Below are positions 45,853 to 54,867 of a DNA stretch of 64,000 nt, piece by piece. This DNA is from Thalassomonas haliotis. GTDB lineage: Bacteria > Pseudomonadota > Gammaproteobacteria > Enterobacterales > Alteromonadaceae. Below the pieces are notes generated by a model. That model was not told the DNA's origin. It ran no database searches and worked only from the letters and a program-made list of their open reading frames with translations. How positions within the stretch are numbered: position 1 is the stretch's first letter; each line of letters starts with the position of its first letter. The DNA lies in contig NZ_CP059693.1 of assembly GCF_028657945.1 (NCBI RefSeq), positions 3,162,001 to 3,226,000 on the forward strand. The letters are read 5' to 3'. A program made the position numbers and the translations under genes.

Positions 45853-46260
45853 TTACGAAGGAAACTTCTCGATTTTAGTGATTTTTTCTAAGTCATTATC
45901 CCAGTTAGCCCTGCTGGAAACAAAAATATGCGCATTAGGTTGAATCGACACTTCAACATCCAGGCTACCGGCGGGTACCACCAATAACTGCCCGTCCATT
46001 TGCATATTAGGCATAGCCGAACCGCAAGTTAAGCAAAAACTCTTTACATGTCGGGTTTGCGGCAGATTGAAGGTTTGGATGTTATCTTGCCCGGACAGCC
46101 AGTTTAGCTTAGCACTTGTTGAAAACAGGCTGGCGGCATGGGCCGAGCCGGTATCCTTCTGGCAGTATTGGCAATGACAAAGAAAGAAATTGTCAAACTC
46201 CCCTGCTATTTCAAAACTTACCTCACCGCAAAGACAAGAGCCTGCTTTTTTTACACTCAT
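45853..46260 (-). CDS. GFA/CENP-V family zinc protein
   Basis: 135 residues with the zinc-binding pattern of the glutathione-dependent formaldehyde-activating family: SCLCGEVSFEI, CHCQYCQKDTGSAHAAS and SFCLTCGSAMP. All cysteines of the C-x-C...C-x-C-x-x-C...C-x-x-C pattern are present. Despite the name, most relatives have no proven formaldehyde role. Single gene, leftward. Confidence 0.9.
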   Translation of the reverse strand: MSVKKAGSCLCGEVSFEIAGEFDNFFLCHCQYCQKDTGSAHAASLFSTSAKLNWLSGQDNIQTFNLPQTRHVKSFCLTCGSAMPNMQMDGQLLVVPAGSLDVEVSIQPNAHIFVSSRANWDNDLEKITKIEKFPS

Positions 46261-46379
46261 ATTATTTCCTTATTTAATTGATTTCGCACTAAGAAGACTT
46301 TACCTATAAGCGGCTTGCTATAACTAACAAGTAAAATGTTCAGTAGCTGTCATTTTTATGTTCCAGGTATTTTAAACCG

Positions 46380-47609
46380 TTAAAAAAAACTTAAAAGATC
46401 CTCAGCTGTTTTTTCTACGCCAATAAAGATACCGACATCATCTGTGCCTTTCCCTAAGTTAGCACGAAAACCAACAACAAAATCACTATCAGCTACAGGA
46501 TGATAATGACCAACAATGACAAAGCGCCATTCATCTTTATCTAACGAAGCATATTCTTCATACTTCAAGCCTGCCATTGTTAACCTAGCTCGTGGATTTA
46601 TATTATTGTGGGTCATAATGTTATGATTATAGGCATTATATTCAAGCCCTAAGCCATAATACGAGTTAACAGAATCACCATTAAGGGCACGTACATCTTT
46701 TGATTTAAAACCCACAATAGGACCAAAACTTAATATAGAATCATAGTTATCTGATCTCATCCACTTCATGGATGTCGGACTCCACAATAATTTGGCATAG
46801 ACATCGACACTGTCTGCAACATCGTTAAATTTAACCTCATCACAGTGAACATTTTCGTTTACTTCAGTTTCAGATGTCATATTTGAGTCAGTGTCAGGAT
46901 TGGGATCAGTTTGTGGTTTTTTATCAGGATTACAAACTCCGCTTTGTGAAAAAACAAAGCCTAAATCAACATTAACTAGCCCAGGTTTAGCTGTGCCGGG
47001 CATTTTATGTTCAATGTTATCATCCTGTATCCAACGACCGTTAAAAGAAAACTGGGCTAATGCGCCACCTTGTTGTAGCCCCTTACTTACCGACTTGCCA
47101 TTTTCGGTTTCATACGAAGACTGCTGCATATAACCCACTAAAAATTGTGTCGCCCACGTATTAGCGGCATTGTTCACTTCATTAAATGCGACCTTAGTTG
47201 GCGGTAATTTCAGATCGGTGCCAAGACATTTTTTTGCGGCGATTAACTGTTTGTCACGCCATTCCTTTCTTATACCCATGGCTGGTCCGCTTAGTTTCTT
47301 TAGTCTTTTCAGCTTTTCAGTAATTTCATCGAAGCTTGCTTCACTGGTATCGGGATTTTTTTGCTGCATTTGCAGGGCTGTAAATTTGCTGTCGTAATGC
47401 GCTTGAGATAATTTATCTATCTCCAGCTCTTTTTTTGTATCGCCTGCACGACAAAATTCATCTTGTTCTTTTTTGAAGGTTTGGGCCAAGCACGCACTGG
47501 TGTGAGCTTGAGTACAATCATAAACAATTTCACCCGCTGGTTTTGCATCAACCGTTAAGGCGAGAATCATGAAAGTAAAAAATAAATAATTTCTATATAG
47601 TGATTTCAT
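46380..47609 (-). CDS. Secreted or outer-membrane protein, unrecognised
   Basis: 409 residues with AGGAG five bases before the ATG and a signal peptide (about 1-22). The N-terminal third is charged and helical with cysteines (YDCTQAHTSACLAQTF, EFCRAGDT). From about residue 150 alternating strands (FLVGYMQQSSYE, GALAQFSFNGRWI, VNVDLGFVFSQSG, ILSFGPIVGFKSK, FVIVGHYHPVAD, FVVGFRANLG, VGIFIGVEKT) and a final phenylalanine suggest an outer-membrane beta barrel. A linker rich in D, P and T lies near 235-255. No family recognised. Confidence 0.6.
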   Translation of the reverse strand: MKSLYRNYLFFTFMILALTVDAKPAGEIVYDCTQAHTSACLAQTFKKEQDEFCRAGDTKKELEIDKLSQAHYDSKFTALQMQQKNPDTSEASFDEITEKLKRLKKLSGPAMGIRKEWRDKQLIAAKKCLGTDLKLPPTKVAFNEVNNAANTWATQFLVGYMQQSSYETENGKSVSKGLQQGGALAQFSFNGRWIQDDNIEHKMPGTAKPGLVNVDLGFVFSQSGVCNPDKKPQTDPNPDTDSNMTSETEVNENVHCDEVKFNDVADSVDVYAKLLWSPTSMKWMRSDNYDSILSFGPIVGFKSKDVRALNGDSVNSYYGLGLEYNAYNHNIMTHNNINPRARLTMAGLKYEEYASLDKDEWRFVIVGHYHPVADSDFVVGFRANLGKGTDDVGIFIGVEKTAEDLLSFF

Positions 47610-48248
47610 GTGTAACTCCTGTTATGGGTATCAGCAGTCAAAGTGTCGTTAACCGCGATTACCTCTCACATGAAAAGCAAATTTTTATATGTTAAATTTC
47701 TTGGCGAACAGTCGCTTTGTTATTTCGATATATGCCATACCGTTACATATATGACCCCCTATTAATCAGGGCTGAAAATAGTTGATTTTGGGGAACTGCT
47801 GTGTCTGCGTTGAGACACAGCAGCTTGGCTTTTAACCATTAGTATCCGGTTTATTCCTCCGTTATTTAGCTTACCTGCTTAGGTGTGATGGTAAGTTCAC
47901 CCTGATTTACCTCAATACTTATCTTTTGCCGAGCCTGGCACTGACGTATGATGATATTCAGCCATGACGTTCTCCTAGCTAGTTCGTTGTGGTTAGCGAC
48001 CTCTGGGTGTGTCAGCACTCAGGGGTTGCGACTTGAGTTGCTGCCTAAAGCGCAGCAACTGGTGAATTAAACATCTGGAATGGGTGCTCTCCTTGTTTGG
48101 ATGGATCGCACTATTATATAAAGACCTCTTAGCTGGATAAATCAACAGCAAGAGGTCTTTTTTTTGAAAGAAATTTGAGGGAGGTTTTTTAGCCCTTAAG
48201 GCCGGATAAAACCGGGCCTTCAAAGGTGGTTATCAAGAGAGTAATTCT
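47610..48248. other. Hairpin-rich intergenic region
   Basis: About 640 bases without a convincing gene. It contains a perfect 11-base-pair hairpin at 47796-47823 (CTGCTGTGTCT/AGACACAGCAG), a perfect nine-base-pair hairpin at 48036-48060 (AGTTGCTGC/GCAGCAACT), an imperfect stem just before it, and the terminator at 48120-48165. On the minus strand an AGGAGA site precedes an ATG at 47965 that opens a 17-residue frame (MAEYHHTSVPGSAKDKY), ending at 47912. Whether it is translated is unclear. Confidence 0.5.
48120..48165. terminator. Terminator downstream of the OsmC-YcaO gene
   Basis: AAAGACCTCTT (48120-48130) pairs with AAGAGGTCTTT (48150-48160), with a T run to 48165 on the plus strand and TTTATAT after the stem on the minus strand. 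It should end leftward transcription of the OsmC-YcaO gene and can also act rightward. Confidence 0.8.
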
Positions 48249-50447
48249 TTATTCAGCGGCCTTCTTTTCGGCGATAAGACGGCGGGCCTGATGCAGTTTT
48301 TTGTAGCTTTCCACCAGTCTCAGGTGCTTGTCCAGGCCTTCAAGCTTCATGCTGGTTTTGGTCAGGCCAAAGAATTTCACTTCACCGGTAACCGAGCCAA
48401 CCACATTTTCCATGTTTTCTTCACCGAACATTCTGCCAAGGTTAGCGATAAAGTGCTCCAGCTCCAGTTCTTCGTCCAGGACAATTTCAAGTACGGTATG
48501 AACGGCCTGGTAGAACAAACCGCGCTCTACCGTGTTGTCGTTATACTGCAGGAACTCTTCTACCAGTTCAATCGCCTGTTCAAGCTCACCAAGCGCCAGA
48601 TAAATAAGAATTTTCAGCTCAAGAATGGTTAGCTGGCCCCATACGGTATTTTCGTCGAACTCAATGCCAATTAAAGTGCGGATATCGATATAAGCATCCA
48701 GCTGACTTTCTTCCAGGCGCTCCACCAAACTTACCAGGGCATCGTCACTTAATGCGTGGATATTGAGGATATCTTCACGGTATTGCAGTGCCTTGTTGGT
48801 GTTGTCCCAAATAAGGTCTTCCACCGGGTAAACTTCGGAATAATCCGGCACCAGGATACGGCAGGCGGTGGCGCCCAGTTCATTAAATTCGGCAATATAA
48901 ACTTCTTTGTCCAGCTGCTTTAAAATGGCCAGTAAACTTGCGTTTTCTTCAGCATTGCTGCCGGAGAAGTCCCACTCGCAGAATTCATAATCCTGCTTGG
49001 CACTAAAGAAACGCCAGGAGATCACGCCGGTTGAGTCAATAAAGTGGTCAACAAAGTTTTCCGGCTCGGTAACCGCCATGCTGTTGAAGGTTGGCTTAGG
49101 CACATCATTCAAGCCTTCAAAACTGCGGCCTTGCAATAGTTCGGTCAAACTGCGCTCTAACGCCACTTCAAAGCTTGGGTGGGCGCCGAAAGAGGCGAAT
49201 ACGCCGCCGGTTTTCGGGTTCATCAAGGTAACGCACATCACCGGGAACTGGCCGCCCAATGAGGCATCTTTAATGACCACAGGAAAGCCCTGCTCTTCCA
49301 GGCCCTTAATACCGGCTAAAATGCCCGGGTATTTTTCAAGTACCTGCATAGGTACATCCGGCAGGACAATTTCTTGTTCAATGATTTGCTTTTTCACTGC
49401 CCGTTCGAAAATTTCCGACAGGCACTGTACCTGCGCTTCATGCTGGTTATTACCGGCACTCATGCCGTTGCTTAAGAATAAATTCTCAATCAGGTTGGAT
49501 GGGAAATATACGGTTTTACCATCGGAGTGACGCACGTAGGGAATTGAACATATGCCGCGCTCAACCATACCCGAGTTGGTATCGATAAGGTGTGAGCCGC
49601 GCAGTTCGCCGTCCGGATTGTAGATGCCCAGGCAGTAATCATCCAGAATACCTTGTGGCAATTCGTCGTTTTCCCCCGGCTTAAACCATTTTTCATTCGG
49701 GTAATGCACAAAATCGCTGCTCGCAATCTCTTGGCCAAAAAACTGGTCGTTGTAGAAGAAGTTACAGTTAAGGCGTTCGATAAACTCGCCTAATGCCGAG
49801 CACAGGGCGCTTTCTTTGGTTGCGCCTTTACCATTGGTGAAACACATAGGTGAGGCGGCATCGCGGATATGCAGCGACCATACATTCGGCACTATGTTGC
49901 GCCAGGAAGAAATTTCGATTTTCATGCCCAGGTCGGCCAAAATGCCGGTCATGTTGGCAATGGTTTTCTCAAGCGGCAGATCTTTACCCAGGATATAAGT
50001 GCTGGAGTCATCTTCCGGGTGTCCCATCAGCATAGCCTGTGCATCATCTTCCAGGCTTTCAACCGCTTCCACCTTAAATTCGGGGCCGGTTTGTACCACT
50101 TTTTTCACGGTACAGCGGTCAATGGATCTTAAAATGCCCTGGCGATCCTTTTCAGAAATGCTTTCCGGCAACTCCACCTGAATTTGAAAAATCTGGTTAT
50201 AGCGATCTTCAGGATCAACAATGTTGTTCTGCGACAGTCTGATATTGTCGGTAGAAATATCCCGGGCCGCACAATAAACCTTGACAAAATAAGCTGCACA
50301 AAGGGCTGACGAAGCCAGGAAATAATCAAACGGGCTTGGGGCTGAGCCGTCGCCTTTGTAGCGGATCGGCTGATCAGCAATAACAGAAAATTCGTCAAAC
50401 TTAGCTTCAATTCTAAGATTGTCGAGATAATTAACTTTGATTTCCAT
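48249..50447 (-). CDS. ycaO: OsmC-YcaO fusion protein
   Basis: 732 residues. Residues about 1-145 are an OsmC-type domain (KGDGSAPSPFDYFLASSALCAAYFVKVYC with the usual cysteine). About 160-580 is a YcaO ATP-binding domain with FTNGKGATKESALCSALGEFIERL (split by family motif G-K-G...E-x-x-E) and the NNQHEAQVQCLSEIFERAV helix. A helical, tetratricopeptide-like end follows. In gammaproteobacteria this fusion is widespread and linked to methylthiolation of ribosomal protein S12. Its closeness to a peptide locus may be chance, although YcaO enzymes also make azolines in peptides. Confidence 0.88.
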   Translation of the reverse strand: MEIKVNYLDNLRIEAKFDEFSVIADQPIRYKGDGSAPSPFDYFLASSALCAAYFVKVYCAARDISTDNIRLSQNNIVDPEDRYNQIFQIQVELPESISEKDRQGILRSIDRCTVKKVVQTGPEFKVEAVESLEDDAQAMLMGHPEDDSSTYILGKDLPLEKTIANMTGILADLGMKIEISSWRNIVPNVWSLHIRDAASPMCFTNGKGATKESALCSALGEFIERLNCNFFYNDQFFGQEIASSDFVHYPNEKWFKPGENDELPQGILDDYCLGIYNPDGELRGSHLIDTNSGMVERGICSIPYVRHSDGKTVYFPSNLIENLFLSNGMSAGNNQHEAQVQCLSEIFERAVKKQIIEQEIVLPDVPMQVLEKYPGILAGIKGLEEQGFPVVIKDASLGGQFPVMCVTLMNPKTGGVFASFGAHPSFEVALERSLTELLQGRSFEGLNDVPKPTFNSMAVTEPENFVDHFIDSTGVISWRFFSAKQDYEFCEWDFSGSNAEENASLLAILKQLDKEVYIAEFNELGATACRILVPDYSEVYPVEDLIWDNTNKALQYREDILNIHALSDDALVSLVERLEESQLDAYIDIRTLIGIEFDENTVWGQLTILELKILIYLALGELEQAIELVEEFLQYNDNTVERGLFYQAVHTVLEIVLDEELELEHFIANLGRMFGEENMENVVGSVTGEVKFFGLTKTSMKLEGLDKHLRLVESYKKLHQARRLIAEKKAAE

Positions 50448-50744
50448 CGAACGGTTTCCGAAGTTGTACGCTGCAATCGGAAGCGTTTTACACCTTATGT
50501 TTAAGGTTTTTAGCTGCTGCCAATTAGCGGATTGATCTTAATGGGGGGGATTATCCTTGTTTTCGCGGCAATAGTCTTGGTTAAATTACACAAATTGGCG
50601 AAATAGCTGCTTTTTGGCGAGCAACGCCCTCTTCCGACAAGCATTCCTGGCCTTCAACGGCTGCACCTGGGACAGCATGCTTAAGCTTGAGCATCAGCCA
50701 AAGCCCCATAAAAATGAGGCTTAACTCAACCCTGTTGGATAAAT

Positions 50745-50915
50745 TTAGATCTCTTTGCAGGCATGTCTGCCATCGGTCCAGCCACATGCAGGCGCATCCG
50801 TTAACTGATATGTGGTTGGTCCGCCACCAGCAACTTGTGGCGTCATATCAGCAGGAAGCGATTGTGCATCTTTAGAGAGGTTTTTTAATTTTTTTTTCGT
50901 TAGTTCGAGTTTCAT
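50745..50915 (-). CDS. Candidate RiPP precursor A (VAGG leader)
   Basis: 56 residues from the ATG at 50915, which has AAGGA seven bases upstream; the ATG 18 bases earlier has no site. The leader is lysine- and leucine-rich (MKLELTKKKLKNLSKDAQSL) and ends in MTPQVAGG, the double-glycine signal cut by C39 peptidases. The expected core of 25 residues (positions 32-56) contains two cysteines, a tryptophan, a tyrosine and the string TDGRHAC. It lies 26 bases after the GlxA/AraC-type regulator gene in the same direction. A weak hairpin follows at 50701-50722. Confidence 0.8.
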   Translation of the reverse strand: MKLELTKKKLKNLSKDAQSLPADMTPQVAGGGPTTYQLTDAPACGWTDGRHACKEI

Positions 50916-50941
50916 CTCTAAGTCCTTTTTCATGAATGCTT

Positions 50942-51883
50942 TTAAAGTAAATTCGACCGATATTCGGTAGGTGAAATACCTAAACTGGCTCTAAAATTAT
51001 TTCTGAAATTTACAGCACTGCCAAAACCCGAAGCATCTGCAATTTCTTCAATGCACAGCGCACTGTCTTCTAAATAACGTATTGCCAGGTTTAAGCGTTT
51101 TTGGGTTAACCACTCTTTGGGACTTTGATTAAAGGCGGCTCGAAATTGGCGGTCAAAGCTGCGGCGTGACATACAGGCGCGATAGGCCAGTTGATCAAAG
51201 CTGACAATATCATCCAAATTATTTTCCGCCCATTCTAGAGCTTCGATAAGCCTTTTAGAGCATTGTGAATGATAGCGTTTATCTTTGATACTCGGCGATT
51301 CTTGCCAAACGGGTGAGATATGCAATTTTTTAGCTAGATTGGCCGCCACTTCAATACCAAAATCAATTTGTACTAAATGAACTCCTAATTGAAGTGCCGC
51401 AGCAGAAGCCGAGCAACAATAAATATTATCTTCTGCGCTAAAAATAAGATCGGTACAATAGTTTACTAATGGAAAATCAAGCTGCTGCTGCTCAAGGCCA
51501 TTGGCGTCTGCGGCTACGGTTTGTCCGTTTAATAAACCCGCTTTGGCCAAAACAGTAATGCCGCTGCCTATTGCCACAATCCGTTTATTCTGGTTATAAA
51601 AATCAAGCAAAAAATTTAAAAAGTCCTGCTCCAATGTTTGATTAAGGCAAACATAATCGGTGATCACCAGAGTATCTTGTTTATATAAAACCGCCTTATT
51701 CAAATAATCAAAAGAAGTTAACTGGCCGAATTTTACCAGGTTAACATCATACCAGTCAGGAACATTCGCGAGATTGCTGCAAAAAACCTCCTGCGCACAA
51801 CTTAGGCTAAAAGAAGTAGACTGAACAAATGAAATAATTGTAGCTTTGGGTTTAATGTTATTATTATTTGTTGTTTTCAACAT
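50942..51883 (-). CDS. GlxA-type AraC family transcription regulator
   Basis: 313 residues from the ATG at 51883, with GGAG six bases upstream. Residues about 10-190 form a DJ-1/PfpI-like domain that has lost a clear catalytic cysteine (AIGSGITVLAKAGLLNGQTV replaces the usual nucleophile elbow). Residues about 205-313 are an AraC DNA-binding domain with two helix-turn-helix units (SFDQLAYRACMSRRSFDRQF and CIEEIADASGFGSAVNFRNN), ending in GISPTEYR. It is probably the regulator of the adjoining peptide locus and may respond to a small ligand. It is co-directional with precursor A. Confidence 0.87.
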   Translation of the reverse strand: MLKTTNNNNIKPKATIISFVQSTSFSLSCAQEVFCSNLANVPDWYDVNLVKFGQLTSFDYLNKAVLYKQDTLVITDYVCLNQTLEQDFLNFLLDFYNQNKRIVAIGSGITVLAKAGLLNGQTVAADANGLEQQQLDFPLVNYCTDLIFSAEDNIYCCSASAAALQLGVHLVQIDFGIEVAANLAKKLHISPVWQESPSIKDKRYHSQCSKRLIEALEWAENNLDDIVSFDQLAYRACMSRRSFDRQFRAAFNQSPKEWLTQKRLNLAIRYLEDSALCIEEIADASGFGSAVNFRNNFRASLGISPTEYRSNLL

Positions 51884-52235
51884 TTTAAACTCCGTCAAAA
51901 TTAATCAAGAGCAATTTTTTATGGTTGACTACTACAGGGTTTCATCCTTGAGAAAGAGGAAACCTTGCATAAATTTCTAACACACATTTTTTACATTTTA
52001 AACAGCCAGAAAAATGTTGGCTGAAAACCTTTGCTGGCTAAAAATTAGCCATAACGAACATCATCCGTGACCCCAAAAGGTGGCCTTAATGGCGGCTGCT
52101 TACCCTTTATGCTCCAGCGGATAAAAATCAACAGCGGTATACCCGAGTAGACATCAGCAAAACCTGGCTGGCGCTATTGGGGGGAGCCGCTTATTAATAA
52201 GATATTGCAACCACAAACAACAAAGCGATAAATAT
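51884..52235. other. Intergenic region between regulator and maturase genes
   Basis: About 350 bases, A/T-rich near the regulator start and more balanced toward 52230. I see no convincing gene on either strand and no VAGG-type peptide. It probably holds the regulator promoter and the end of the maturase transcript. Confidence 0.45.
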
Positions 52236-53612
52236 TTACCCTAAGGCAACCTGCTCAATAACAACAGGCACAATATCTGGTTTATCAATGGTTTTTCCCG
52301 CCAATAAGCGTAAATAGCCATCTATCCCCGGTTTATAAAAAGAGCAGGTCTGTCGATTGGCCATGTTTTTGGCCGCAATAGTACAGCCGCCGCCGCAAAT
52401 GGGCAGCACCTTACAGGAATTACAGCCATCATGAGTACCAAGCTCGGTGGTAAAAAACAGCTCTTCATACTCCTTATTCAGCCATACCTGCTTGTTATTT
52501 TCATCAAGCTGGGCAACCAGGTTCTCCTGCTCGGTAGAACAACGAAATAAATTACCGTCCATATCAATTGTCGTGGCAAAAGGGCTGGTCGCTTCACAAA
52601 AAGTCGCTTTCTTCCCGGGTTCAGACAATGGATAGCCATAAGCTGCCAGCTTACTTAGCAGGTATAATTTTACCTGGGCAAACTCGGCAAGACTGGCGAA
52701 CCGACAGCCATAATTGGCGGATGAGAATTTTGACTCGGTCTCCTGAATGGCAAACTTTACATAAGGCAGTAACTTTTTAGCATCAAGATCGGCAAACATT
52801 TGTTCAACATAGTGCCAGTTTTTGGTATCAATGATCACCTTGATAATGATATTGGCCTTGTGGCTGATAAGCAGGCGGATATTTTCCAATATCTTGTCAT
52901 AGGTGCTAGTGCCATTAAGTGCCGGTCGCCTCTGCTCCTGAATAAAATCAGGCCCATCTATCGAGATTTGATATTCCGTGACTTTATCCTGGATCAGTTG
53001 GTTAACTTTCTCACTACCAAGCCTGACGCCATTGGTGGTGATACCTCCGACATAATGCACATCATTCTCCTGGCAATAACGTATAATTTCGGCTGAAAAC
53101 TCATGGATCATTTTCATTTTCAACGTAGGCTCACCGCCAAACCAGGTTACGGTTAGTGAGCCGCCAGGAATGGCCTGAGAGCGGATATAGTCGAGCACTT
53201 TGCGCCAGTTAACTTTGGCATCGTCCTGCTCCTTATCCTGAAAGCAGTAATGGCAGCCTAAATTACATTTTCTGGTCAAGACAACGGTGACCGAACGTGC
53301 TTTGTCATTGTGCTTAGCACCGCCCTGCCATTTCTTGATATAGTCTTGCTCTTTTCTTTCCTTATCGATAATAAAGCCGAGTTTTTTCAGCTGGGACAGC
53401 AATGACTCTGTTAATACCGGCATGGGCGCTGCGCCGGATTGCAGCCAGTTGCTCAGGGGTTTATCTATCACGCTGTTTGAGACATTAATACGGGTACCAG
53501 TGAGGCTGTTATACAAAATAACCTTGCCCTCATCCGGATGCGCCGTAACTATGTTATAAAACGACGGTTTATAACAGGCGTTCAAGGTAGATGTTTGGGT
53601 TTGATTTTTCAC
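52236..53612 (-). CDS. Radical SAM/SPASM peptide maturase 3
   Basis: 458 residues, GTG start with AGGAG ten bases upstream. Residues about 1-105 form an N-terminal domain that may hold the leader peptide. The radical SAM cluster is C116-x3-C120-x2-C123 (CNLGCHYC), followed by WFGGEPT and QISIDGP motifs. The SPASM domain near 335-430 has CEATSPFATTIDMDGNLFRC, CNSCKVLPICGGGC and a final cysteine, enough for two more clusters. It should make a radical-based crosslink in a precursor peptide. It overlaps maturase 2 by 44 bases. Confidence 0.9.
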   Translation of the reverse strand: MKNQTQTSTLNACYKPSFYNIVTAHPDEGKVILYNSLTGTRINVSNSVIDKPLSNWLQSGAAPMPVLTESLLSQLKKLGFIIDKERKEQDYIKKWQGGAKHNDKARSVTVVLTRKCNLGCHYCFQDKEQDDAKVNWRKVLDYIRSQAIPGGSLTVTWFGGEPTLKMKMIHEFSAEIIRYCQENDVHYVGGITTNGVRLGSEKVNQLIQDKVTEYQISIDGPDFIQEQRRPALNGTSTYDKILENIRLLISHKANIIIKVIIDTKNWHYVEQMFADLDAKKLLPYVKFAIQETESKFSSANYGCRFASLAEFAQVKLYLLSKLAAYGYPLSEPGKKATFCEATSPFATTIDMDGNLFRCSTEQENLVAQLDENNKQVWLNKEYEELFFTTELGTHDGCNSCKVLPICGGGCTIAAKNMANRQTCSFYKPGIDGYLRLLAGKTIDKPDIVPVVIEQVALG

Positions 53613-54867
53613 GACAGCAGTTCTCCTCTCTGGAATATTGTTCCATGCTCTTATTATTTATTTTCCCCATAATTTCATTATAAGGACAGCCGCCATTACA
53701 CGCCGGCAGGTGATTGCAGCTGGTACAGCGTTGATCTTTTTCAACACTGTATTCGGCCCAATGCTTCGCCGTGTCGTTTAAGGAATGATCCCCCGCCCGG
53801 GCAATAACGCCGACATTATCATCTGATCCCAAATTCTGCGGGCATTTGTAGAGTTTTAAATCAGACTGGACAATAAAATAGTTATTGCGAATAGCCGGGC
53901 AAAGTTCGGTAGAAAGATTAGGTTGCAGGTGTTTTAAGCCCAGGCTTTTAGCCTTATTGATCAGGCGTTCAGAAAGCTTGGTATAGTTATGCCAGCCAAA
54001 CTGATTGGTGTCGTCACCTTCAACTAATTTATATTTATGATAAAGGTTGGGCAGGCGAATATCATCCGCTATGGCTTCCAGCCATTGCTCGACCTGCTCT
54101 ACATTTTTAGTATGCAAATTAACGCGAAAGACAATCAGCTCAAAATGCTTGGCGCCGTTCAAGATACCGGCAAGCACCTCGTCATAACTGCCTTTGCCTA
54201 ATGCTTTTGGCCTGAGCAGGTTATGGGTTTGTGGCGGACCATCTAAGGATATTTCAAGCCGGTCAATATTAACCTGCTTTAATATTTTAACCGCTTTGTC
54301 TTTGAGTAAGGTGCCATTGGTGACGGCCATGCCTGAAAGTTTTTTATCGAGCCTGGCACATACTTGCTTAATACCAAGGCCGATTTTCTCAATCAAATCC
54401 AGGCGGATTAACGGCTCGCCGCCATACCATCTGAGCCTGACTTCATCAAACTGATCGTCCTTGAGCTGCTGTTCAACAAAGTTAACCAAGGCTTCAATAC
54501 TTGCATCATTCCAGGGTTTGAGCTTAATTTTATCTTCCCCCCTGAAATCGCCATGAATAACCTGATAGCAATAGGAGCAGCCCAGATTACAGGCATTGGT
54601 TAACGGGATCACCAAATTCAGCTGTCGGCTATGACTTTGCTCTCTTTCAAATGCCTGATAGGCTTGCTGCTGCTGAACGGCTTTGTCGTCCACTAAAATG
54701 CCGGCACGCTTTAACGCTTGATAAGCAGCATCAGACAGTACTTCATCCTGCATATATTCCTGATGAAGAGAATCGCTGATTTTTACCAGGGCGCGTGAAT
54801 AAGTATTAAGAATGTACTTTTGTCCCGACGCTTCTTCTATTTCAACATTGAAGCTTGATTTAGCCAT
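53569..54867 (-). CDS. Radical SAM/SPASM peptide maturase 2
   Basis: 432 residues from the ATG at 54867, which overlaps the end of maturase 1 by eight bases; a longer frame to 54990 would lie inside that gene. An N-terminal domain of about 85 residues precedes the cluster motif C93-x3-C97-x2-C100 (CNLGCSYC), then WYGGEPL and EISLDGPP. A complete SPASM region follows (CPAIRNNYFIVQSDLKLYKC, CTSCNHLPACNGGC, late CC). It is paralogous to maturases 1 and 3 but diverged, so each probably installs a different modification or acts on a different precursor. Confidence 0.9.
   Translation of the reverse strand: MAKSSFNVEIEEASGQKYILNTYSRALVKISDSLHQEYMQDEVLSDAAYQALKRAGILVDDKAVQQQQAYQAFEREQSHSRQLNLVIPLTNACNLGCSYCYQVIHGDFRGEDKIKLKPWNDASIEALVNFVEQQLKDDQFDEVRLRWYGGEPLIRLDLIEKIGLGIKQVCARLDKKLSGMAVTNGTLLKDKAVKILKQVNIDRLEISLDGPPQTHNLLRPKALGKGSYDEVLAGILNGAKHFELIVFRVNLHTKNVEQVEQWLEAIADDIRLPNLYHKYKLVEGDDTNQFGWHNYTKLSERLINKAKSLGLKHLQPNLSTELCPAIRNNYFIVQSDLKLYKCPQNLGSDDNVGVIARAGDHSLNDTAKHWAEYSVEKDQRCTSCNHLPACNGGCPYNEIMGKINNKSMEQYSREENCCREKSNPNIYLERLL

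Noticed and set aside
47993-48223. 76-residue minus-strand frame
   Set aside because: Spans the terminator stem and hairpins; basic random composition.
48249-50447. OsmC-YcaO as an azoline-forming enzyme of the peptide locus
   Set aside because: This fusion is widespread as a stand-alone gene, is not near a partner E1-like protein or dehydrogenase, and a terminator and promoter gap separate it; the link cannot be supported, though not excluded.
50581-50787. Minus-strand frame of 68 residues overlapping precursor A
   Set aside because: Out of frame with the better supported precursor, no ribosome site, overlaps a hairpin.
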